A stretch of 41,703 nucleotides of DNA, taken from a virus. Positions 36,591-41,703 of the stretch are shown here, in pieces (positions within the stretch are counted from its first letter, which is position 1; the number at the start of each line of letters is the position of its first letter). The stretch is taken from positions 1 to 41,703 of the IMG/VR virus record IMGVR_UViG_3300045976_000092. One strand, 5' to 3'. The notes below the pieces were generated by a model. The model worked only from the letters and a program-made list of their open reading frames with translations. It did no database searches and was not told the origin of the DNA. A program made the translations under genes and the position numbers.

Positions 36591-37118
36591 ATGGGCTTCG
36601 CCAACACGGGAATCGTCGGGCAGTACCCGGCGCTGCTGCCGCCCAGCCTGCGCGCCCAGCAATCGCTGGCGCAGGTGACGCGCGAGCTGGACGATGCCGC
36701 AGAGGGCCGCTGCGACGCGCTCGCGCAGGCGCACGAAGCCGATGACCTGGCGCGGCGTGCCGAGGAAGTCGACGCCGCCCTGCGCCGTCACTTCCCGCGC
36801 TGGCTGCTGGCCGGCATCGACCTGCCGACGTCGTTCCGCCTGAACGTCGCGGGCGAAGACGAGGCGGCCGATCGGTTCGAGACGCGCTGCAGGACGCGCT
36901 CGAGCCGAGATTGGCTGCGCGAGGAGCTCTCGGGCATCGCGTCGACGGACCATGTGCTGCTCGTGATCGGCGCACCGCCGGCGCTGCTGCAGCGCGCGCG
37001 GGAGAGCTACCTGGCCACGCTGGCGATCCAGTACGCGGATGCCGAGGCGATGGGCCTGGCGCGCGCGGGCTGGACGGCGGAGGACGTCGAGGCGTGGACT
37101 GGGACGCGCCATGACTGA
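36591..37118 (+). CDS. First gene of the rightward early operon, hypothetical
   Basis: Encodes 175 residues from ATG 36591, with GAGG six bases upstream; the ORF extends into the promoter but those starts are unlikely. Long helical N-terminus (QQSLAQVTRELDDAAEGRCD; RAEEVDAALRRHFPRWLL) and a C-terminal part GLARAGWTAEDVEAWTG. First genes of such operons are often antiterminators or host-takeover proteins; no motif for either is seen here. Function unknown. Confidence 0.83.
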   Translation: MGFANTGIVGQYPALLPPSLRAQQSLAQVTRELDDAAEGRCDALAQAHEADDLARRAEEVDAALRRHFPRWLLAGIDLPTSFRLNVAGEDEAADRFETRCRTRSSRDWLREELSGIASTDHVLLVIGAPPALLQRARESYLATLAIQYADAEAMGLARAGWTAEDVEAWTGTRHD

Positions 37119-37413
37119 AAACCGCCGCTACGACGACCTGCCGACCGACATCGCCACCGCGATCACGCGCTTCGAGCTCGCCTGCTACGACCTGTCGGAG
37201 GCGGTGACGACAGAAGGCACAGACTTCACCGCGAAGGAGGTCGTCAAGAAGCGCCAAGCGCTGGTCGCCGCGATCAAGTCGCGCCTCGCGCCGGCGGTGC
37301 TGGCCGCCGGGCAGACCATCACGCTCGAGCCGACGCTTGACGCCATGCTCGCGCGCCGGTCGACCGTCGAACTGCACCTGCCGACCGTGGACACGGAGGG
37401 CGGCGAAGCATGA
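37111..37413 (+). CDS. Small early hypothetical protein
   Basis: Encodes 100 residues from ATG 37111, overlapping the previous stop. Helical and charged (ITRFELACYDLSEAVTTEG; TAKEVVKKRQALVAAIKSRL), ending in a short strand-like segment STVELHLPTVD. No known family. Starts and stops overlap with neighbours, so it is translated with them. Function unknown. Confidence 0.8.
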   Translation: MTENRRYDDLPTDIATAITRFELACYDLSEAVTTEGTDFTAKEVVKKRQALVAAIKSRLAPAVLAAGQTITLEPTLDAMLARRSTVELHLPTVDTEGGEA

Positions 37414-37886
37414 AAAGGCACTTCATCCCCGGCGTCGTCGACCGCCACGGCCGCGCGCGCCCCGACCTCTCGTTGGTCGAGCGAGTCAAGCTGCAGGACT
37501 CAATCATCGCCAGCCGCGAGAGCCAGAGGCGCAACCTCGCGGAAGTCGAAGAGGCGGTCAAGCAGTACCCCGAACTGGCCGGCCCTCTCTACACGGCACT
37601 CGCTTCCTGCATGTGCTACGGCGCCTTCTGGGAAGCCACCTGCGAAGCTCGATGGAACGTCACGGCCGACAGCCTCAACGCCAGAAAGGAAATGGCAATG
37701 GAAGAGGACGTGTCCTACGCCTTCGACGAGCAGGGCCAGCGCGCGACCAACCCGGTGCCGCGGATCTCGCCGCTGGCGGGCGTGCCGGTGCAGGTCACCG
37801 GCGGCCCGGTGCCGCGCCGGCGCCGCGCCCGCCACTTCTTCCGCGCCTTGTGGCGCTTCCTGACCGCGCGAAGGATCGACCTGTGA
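37410..37886 (+). CDS. Early hypothetical protein with basic C-terminus
   Basis: Encodes 158 residues from ATG 37410 (ATGA overlap). The N-terminal part (FIPGVVDRHGRARPDLSLVE) is followed by helices and a CMCYG segment. The end is basic (VPRRRRARHFFRALWRFLTARR), possibly nucleic-acid or membrane-binding. It precedes the recombination genes; no family recognised. Confidence 0.8.
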   Translation: MKRHFIPGVVDRHGRARPDLSLVERVKLQDSIIASRESQRRNLAEVEEAVKQYPELAGPLYTALASCMCYGAFWEATCEARWNVTADSLNARKEMAMEEDVSYAFDEQGQRATNPVPRISPLAGVPVQVTGGPVPRRRRARHFFRALWRFLTARRIDL

Positions 37887-38698
37887 CACCCGACATCCCG
37901 CTCGGCATCCTCCACGACCTGCCGAACGCCGACTACCAAGCCGCGCCGGCGCTGGGTTCCTCCGGGCTTAAAAAGCTCGCGCAGTCGCCTGCGCACCTGC
38001 AGGCGATGCGAGACCCGGCCCGGCCCGACGACGGGCCTTCTGACGCCCAGCGCACGGGCACCCTCGCCCACTGCCTCACGCTCGAACCCGACAGGTTCTC
38101 CGCGCGCTACGCCGTGAAGCCGGCTGGCATGAAGTTCTCGACCAAGGACGGCATCGCCTGGCGCGATGCGCACGCGAATTTCGAGATCATCAGCACCGAG
38201 GAGCACGTCGCGGCGCAGCGTCAGGCGGCTGCCGTCCACGCCCTGCCCGAGGTCGGCGCGCTGCTGCGCGTTGGTCGGCCGGAGGTCTCGGCCTTCTGGC
38301 GCGACGCCGACACCGGCGTCCTGTGCAAGTGCCGCCCCGACTGGGTCGCGCCCGCGGGCCCTGGCGTCATCCTCCTGGACCTGAAGAAGACCCAGGACGC
38401 GAGCCCGGCCGGCTTCGCGCGCGCCGTCGCGCGCTACCGCTATCACCTGCAGGCGCCCTGGTACGTCGACGGCTACTCGATCGCGAGCGGCAAGCCCGTG
38501 CTCGGCTTCGTCTTCGTCGCGGTCGAGGAGGAATTCCCGCACGCGGCGGCGGCCTACATGCTCGACGACGACGCCATGGAGCGCGGCCGCGCGGAGTGCC
38601 GCCGGCTGCTGGCGCTGTACCGAGAGTGCGCCGAGCGCGGCGACTGGCCCGGCTACCCCAACACCATCCAGCAACTCACCCTGCCCGCCTGGGCCTGA
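37883..38698 (+). CDS. RecE-like exonuclease (PD-(D/E)XK, DUF3799-type)
   Basis: Encodes 271 residues from GTG 37883, overlapping the previous stop as GTGA. Family landmarks: SSGLKKLAQSPAHL, GTLAHCLTLEP at 59-69, CRPDWVAP near 150, catalytic LLDLKKTQDASP with D166 and K168, and YRYHLQAPWYVDGY with Q190/Y194. This is the exodeoxyribonuclease VIII (RecE C-terminal) nuclease type: it chews back 5' strands so that the RecT-like partner downstream can anneal. Length fits the single-domain phage version. Confidence 0.9.
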   Translation: MTPDIPLGILHDLPNADYQAAPALGSSGLKKLAQSPAHLQAMRDPARPDDGPSDAQRTGTLAHCLTLEPDRFSARYAVKPAGMKFSTKDGIAWRDAHANFEIISTEEHVAAQRQAAAVHALPEVGALLRVGRPEVSAFWRDADTGVLCKCRPDWVAPAGPGVILLDLKKTQDASPAGFARAVARYRYHLQAPWYVDGYSIASGKPVLGFVFVAVEEEFPHAAAAYMLDDDAMERGRAECRRLLALYRECAERGDWPGYPNTIQQLTLPAWA

Positions 38699-38708
38699 AG
38701 GAGACCTC

Positions 38709-39551
38709 GTGTCCGCTGTTCTCGATCCGACCACCTCCGCGCCGACCGGCGCTTCCATCGACATCGGCGCTCGCGATGTCGCCGTGATGCCCGGCTTCAA
38801 CAGCCAGGGCTCGTGGGAACTGGCCAACCGCATCGGCAAGGCGTTCGCGGCCTCGACGCTGGTGCCCGAAGCCTACCGCGGCAACGTCGCGAATTGCATC
38901 GTCGCGCTGGAGATGGCCAACCGCATGGGCGCATCGCCGCTGATGGTGATGCAGAACCTCTACATCGTGCACGGCAACCCGGGCTGGTCGGCAAAGTTCC
39001 TCGTCGCCTGCTTCAACCAGTGTGGCCGCTTCTCGGCCCTGCGCTACGAGTGGACCGCCGATCGCTCGGCCTGCCGCGCGTGGGCGATCGAGAAGGCCAC
39101 GGGCGAGCGCATCGATGGCCCGCAGGTCTCGGTGGAGATGGCGCGCGCCGAGGGCTGGTCGACGAAGTCGGGCTCGAAGTGGAAGACGATGCCCGAGCTG
39201 ATGCTGATGTACCGCGCGGCCGCGTTCCTGATCCGCACCTACGCGCCCGAGATCAGCATGGGCCTGCAGACCGACGACGAGATCATCGAGGCGCAGGCCC
39301 GCGAGGTCACGCCGACGCAGAGCCTCGAGGCCGTGCGCGGCGCGATCGCGGCGACCACGGCGCTGCCGCCTGCCCCCGGCCAGTCGCCGCAGCCGACATT
39401 CGACCTGGCCGCGTTCATCGCGCGCGCCAAGGCGTGCACCGACCTCGCCACGCTGCAGATCATGAACGACGAGGCCGAGGCGATGCCTGAAGGCGGCGAC
39501 CGCGACGCGGCGCTGGAAGTGATCCGGGCTCGCGACGCCGAGCTCGGCTGA
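38709..39551 (+). CDS. recT: RecT-like single-strand annealing protein
   Basis: Encodes 280 residues from GTG 38709, with AAGGAGA six bases upstream. NRMGASPLMVMQNLYIVHGN, PGWSAKFLVACFNQCGRF and a KWKTMPELMLMYRAAAFLIR segment are the RecT-family core; the C-terminus is acidic and variable (LAAFIARAKACTDLATLQIM). With the RecE-like gene just upstream it forms a two-gene homologous recombination module. Confidence 0.92.
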   Translation: MSAVLDPTTSAPTGASIDIGARDVAVMPGFNSQGSWELANRIGKAFAASTLVPEAYRGNVANCIVALEMANRMGASPLMVMQNLYIVHGNPGWSAKFLVACFNQCGRFSALRYEWTADRSACRAWAIEKATGERIDGPQVSVEMARAEGWSTKSGSKWKTMPELMLMYRAAAFLIRTYAPEISMGLQTDDEIIEAQAREVTPTQSLEAVRGAIAATTALPPAPGQSPQPTFDLAAFIARAKACTDLATLQIMNDEAEAMPEGGDRDAALEVIRARDAELG

Positions 39552-39609
39552 CCCCTTTCCCGGCCGGCGGCGGCATTTCCTCCTCCTCCCTCCCTTGTTC
39601 CCGCCGCGC

Positions 39610-39626
39610 GCGCCCCGCAAGGGCGC
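39610..39626 (+). promoter_or_regulatory. Hairpin in the gap after recT
   Basis: GCGCCC-CGCAA-GGGCGC, six perfect pairs, in the 113-base gap between recT and the Gp49-family gene. No T run follows. It may protect the recT message end or weaken downstream transcription. Confidence 0.5.
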
Positions 39627-39664
39627 ACGGCCGCCTTCTTCCCCAACCGCTCGAAAGGAGCACC

Positions 39665-40033
39665 ATGACCGAAGACCTGAAGACCCCGCCGACGGACGCC
39701 GAGCTGCCGAACCGGGCGCCGCGCGTGACGCCGGCGGACATCGAGGCCGAGATCGCCAGCGAGCACTACTTCACCGCCGCCGACGGCTACAACGGCGTGC
39801 ACGACAAGGGCGATCACGAGGGCGGTTGGGCCGACGCCCCGGAGCAGCTCGGACTGCTGACCTTCTGCGTCCTCGTCCTGCGCAACGGCTTCACCGTCAC
39901 CGGCGAGTCGGCCTGCGCCAGCCCGGAGAACTTCGACGCCGAGATCGGCAAGCGCATCGCGCGCCAGGCCGCGGTGGCCAAGGTCTGGCCGCTGCTGGGC
40001 TTCCGGTTGCGCGACAAGTTGGCCTCGGCCTGA
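39665..40033 (+). CDS. N4 Gp49 / Sf6 gene 66 family protein
   Basis: Encodes 122 residues from ATG 39665, with AAAGGAG upstream. RVTPADIEAEIASEHYFTAA, LGLLTFCVLVLRNGFTVTGE and ENFDAEIGKRIARQ match the Gp49/Sf6-66 family. It is widespread in phages and prophages next to recombination genes; its biochemical function is unknown. The highly conserved hydrophobic-plus-NGFTVTGESAC core is complete here. Confidence 0.9.
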   Translation: MTEDLKTPPTDAELPNRAPRVTPADIEAEIASEHYFTAADGYNGVHDKGDHEGGWADAPEQLGLLTFCVLVLRNGFTVTGESACASPENFDAEIGKRIARQAAVAKVWPLLGFRLRDKLASA

Positions 40034-40040
40034 CGTACCC

Positions 40041-40061
40041 GCGGGCGCCGCGCGCGCCCGC
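40041..40061 (+). promoter_or_regulatory. Hairpin after the Gp49-family gene
   Basis: GCGGGCGC-CGCGC-GCGCCCGC, eight perfect pairs, in the 47-base gap before the gene at 40081. No T run. The loop is the same CGCGC as in the hairpins at 36467-36483 and 23769-23787. Confidence 0.55.
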
Positions 40062-40080
40062 GCCCTACTCCACCAGTACC

Positions 40081-40755
40081 ATGACCCACCCCACCCCCGT
40101 ATCCGCACTGCGCCTGGCGCGCGAGGCGCTGACGGCTGCGCGCCAGTTCATCAGGAATGGCGTCGAGTTCGGCTACATCCGCATGCCCGACCCCGAAACG
40201 CCGGACAGCGCTCACGAGACGCTGCCTTTGGTTGATCGTGCGCTCAACGCCCTCGCCGCAGCCGATGCGCAGGCGGCAGAGCCGGTGACCCTGGCTCACG
40301 AGCTGACCGATGAGCGCATCGACAAGATCGCCGACTTGGTCGTCCGGGGCATGGAGGACGGTCTGCGCGGCTTTATGAAGACTTGGGGATGGCAGCAGTT
40401 CGCTCGGGCTCTGCTCCGAGTTGTTGCACCGCCCAGCGCCGAGCCGGCATGGGAAACGATCCCCATCTCCGTCATTGCAGACATCCCGAGCCTGCGCCCA
40501 CTGACGATCGAAGCGCGGTCGATGGGACAGGACGGCAAGCTCACGCTGTTCGTCTCGGGGGTCGACCGGGCGGCGAACCCCAGCGTCGAGCCGGTGGAGG
40601 TGCGCGGACCTCTGACGCAGAAGCAAATGGAGACGTTCCTGCGGCAGCCGAATGGACGGCTCGATCTGCGCGAAGTCGCCGTCGTCCGCATGACAGAACA
40701 CATGCACGGCATCACCCCCGACGCGGCCGGCGAGCCGCAGGAGAGCAAGCAATGA
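40081..40755 (+). CDS. Phage accessory protein, hypothetical
   Basis: Encodes 224 residues from ATG 40081. The N-terminal part (ALRLAREALTAARQFIRNG, PDSAHETLPLVDRALNAL) is of a kind shared by many phage accessory proteins; the middle (LTDERIDKIADLVVRGMEDG, QQFARALLRVVAPPS) is another recurring block. The C-terminal beta domain contains KLTLFVSGVDRAANP. The modular mix suggests assembly by recombination. Function unknown. Its stop overlaps the next start. Confidence 0.83.
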   Translation: MTHPTPVSALRLAREALTAARQFIRNGVEFGYIRMPDPETPDSAHETLPLVDRALNALAAADAQAAEPVTLAHELTDERIDKIADLVVRGMEDGLRGFMKTWGWQQFARALLRVVAPPSAEPAWETIPISVIADIPSLRPLTIEARSMGQDGKLTLFVSGVDRAANPSVEPVEVRGPLTQKQMETFLRQPNGRLDLREVAVVRMTEHMHGITPDAAGEPQESKQ

Positions 40756-41156
40756 ACACCAAGATCGAATCCTTTTCCGACCTGAAGGGGCACACGCTCG
40801 CGCAGTGCTTCGCCCTCAACGGTGACGAGCTGCACTTCGTTCTCGTTGGCGGACGGCACTTCAAGCTGTACCACAACCAGAACTGCTGCGAAGGCGTCGA
40901 GATCGAGAGCATCGTCGGCGACCTCGCAGACCTGATCGGCGAGCCGCTGACGATGGCGGAAGAGGCTACCGGGGCCACGCCGGCCGATTTCGTATTCGAG
41001 TACGAGCCGGAGTCCTATACCTGGACGTTCTACAAGCTCGCTACCCGCAAGGGCTATGTCGACGTGCGATGGCTCGGCAGCTCGAACGGCTACTACAGCG
41101 AGTCGGTCGACTTCTGCGAAGTGGCCGGCGAGCCGCAGACCAAGGAGGCGGTGTGA
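40752..41156 (+). CDS. DUF7448-type phage protein
   Basis: Encodes 134 residues from ATG 40752 (ATGA overlap). HFKLYHNQNCCEGVEIESIV followed by LIGEPLTMAEEAT and YTWTFYKLATRKGYVDVRWLGS, YYSESVDFCEV is the pattern of a common phage family (DUF7448-type) of unknown function. The CCE pair followed by several aromatics may be structural. Complete in length. Early accessory operon. Confidence 0.82.
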   Translation: MNTKIESFSDLKGHTLAQCFALNGDELHFVLVGGRHFKLYHNQNCCEGVEIESIVGDLADLIGEPLTMAEEATGATPADFVFEYEPESYTWTFYKLATRKGYVDVRWLGSSNGYYSESVDFCEVAGEPQTKEAV

Positions 41157-41413
41157 GCAAGTACACCGAACTCGACGCCGCGATCTTGGAGGAGGTTGAC
41201 GACCTGCGCAAGCGTCCTGGCTACATGCGCACCGGATCCGACATTCGCTCGCGCATCTTCAACAACCGCCGTGGGCTACTGACGCAGGAGCAATGGGACA
41301 CCGGAGCCTTTGTCATTGACCGTCGGCTGCAGGCGTTTCGCAAGGCCGGCGTCCTGACCTACAGCTCCGCCACTGGCTGGATTCGGATCGAACAGGAGAC
41401 CACCAATGTCTGA
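41153..41413 (+). CDS. Small winged-helix-like accessory protein
   Basis: Encodes 86 residues from GTG 41153, with AAGGAGG six bases upstream and overlapping the previous stop. Helices LDAAILEEVDDLRKRPG and QEQWDTGAFVIDRRLQAFRKAG are followed by a beta-hairpin LTYSSATGWIRIE, as in small winged-helix DNA-binding domains. No closer family recognised. Its 3' end overlaps the join-spanning gene by eight bases. Confidence 0.8.
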   Translation: MSKYTELDAAILEEVDDLRKRPGYMRTGSDIRSRIFNNRRGLLTQEQWDTGAFVIDRRLQAFRKAGVLTYSSATGWIRIEQETTNV

Positions 41414-41703
41414 CACCTCCACCCCCGCGGATCGACAGGAGGCGGCCGGCGAGCTGAGCCTCGCGCAAGCCGCGCTGAATGCCCGCGCCTGGTTTGAAGG
41501 TAACCCCGATGCGGCTCTCGCCGAGATCGAGCATCGCGCACGGGCTGCGATCTCCGCCGGCGAGGATGGGGCGCTGCCGGAGCTGAGAGACGACGAGATC
41601 ATCGCCATCCGCAAAGCGACGCGGTACAAGGAATACCTCAAGCCTTGGGGCGAAACACTGATGTTTGCGCGGGCACTCCTACGCCGCCAGGCCCTCGCTG
41701 CGC
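41406..41703 (+). CDS. Phage accessory protein, 5' part (gene crosses the circular join)
   Basis: ATG 41406 with GGAG eight bases upstream. The reading frame (SLAQAALNARAWFEGNPDA, then DDEIIAIRKATRYKEYLKPW) continues unbroken to the end of the window and, through the 127-base overlap, into position 1-702. The first 57 codons are unique to this end; the rest repeats the left end. The product is 290 residues in total; its C-terminal modules are described under 1-702. Function unknown. Confidence 0.88.
   Translation, partial: MSDTSTPADRQEAAGELSLAQAALNARAWFEGNPDAALAEIEHRARAAISAGEDGALPELRDDEIIAIRKATRYKEYLKPWGETLMFARALLRRQALAA
41577..41703. repeat. Terminal direct repeat, right copy (circular join)
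   Basis: Second copy of the 127-base sequence at 1-127. It lies inside the gene that begins at 41406 and keeps its reading frame, so the gene is completed at 1-702 once the circle is closed. Confidence 0.95.

Overview
The window is a complete temperate tailed-phage genome with a podovirus-type gene set. Its last 127 bases repeat its first 127, so the sequence closes into a circle of 41,576 unique bases. One gene (41406 onward, continuing at 1-702) runs unbroken across the join. The DNA is very GC-rich with strongly G/C third codon positions. The capsid, portal, nozzle and ejection proteins look like those of Bordetella phage BPP-1 and Burkholderia phage BcepC6B relatives, and the attachment core is the 3' half of a proteobacterial tRNA-Pro. 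I infer a high-GC beta- or gammaproteobacterial host (Burkholderiales or Xanthomonadales type), but the exact host cannot be read from the window.

Layout. (1) A rightward early operon starts at a repressible promoter at 36516-36544. It carries a RecE-like exonuclease and a RecT-like annealing protein, a Gp49-family protein and small accessory proteins, crosses the join, and ends with a zinc-ribbon pair, a PPC-motif methyltransferase-like protein, a DUF4224 protein and a tyrosine integrase. (2) Behind the integrase lies attP (about 4762-4998), built on half of a tRNA-Pro(TGG), followed by one small gene. (3) A leftward terminator at 5289-5313 closes the long leftward operon (34874 down to 5350). 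Read in transcription order, that operon holds a Cro-like regulator, two tiny membrane proteins, a CII-like activator, Dam methylase, a DUF1376/O-like replication protein with iterons inside its gene, a lambda P-like loader, a RuvC-like resolvase, small and large terminase, portal, Bbp19-like protein, scaffold, capsid, decoration proteins, tail adaptor and nozzle, three ejection proteins, tail spike/fibre and lysis genes. (4) Between the two operons sits the immunity region: a CI-like repressor, a convergent STAS-like gene, and a lipoprotein plus single-TM pair closed by a terminator.

How it works together. Three copies of an 11-bp dyad with core AGTCCGACT lie in the leftward cro promoter (one) and the rightward recombination promoter (two). 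A single repressor acting on both early operons is the simplest reading. Replication would start at six tandem 12-bp iterons inside the O-like gene and be loaded by the P-like protein. Packaging, head, tail and lysis genes then follow in one direction, and their module boundaries carry repeated RNA hairpins.

The least expected items are: a repeated 16-base hairpin just after stop codons at three late-gene boundaries; an integrase lacking both catalytic arginines; a plus-strand membrane-protein gene filling the only large gap in the leftward tail/ejection region; two 38-39 residue membrane proteins between the Cro-like and CII-like genes; and a duplicated surface domain, one copy free and one fused to an 882-residue appendage protein.
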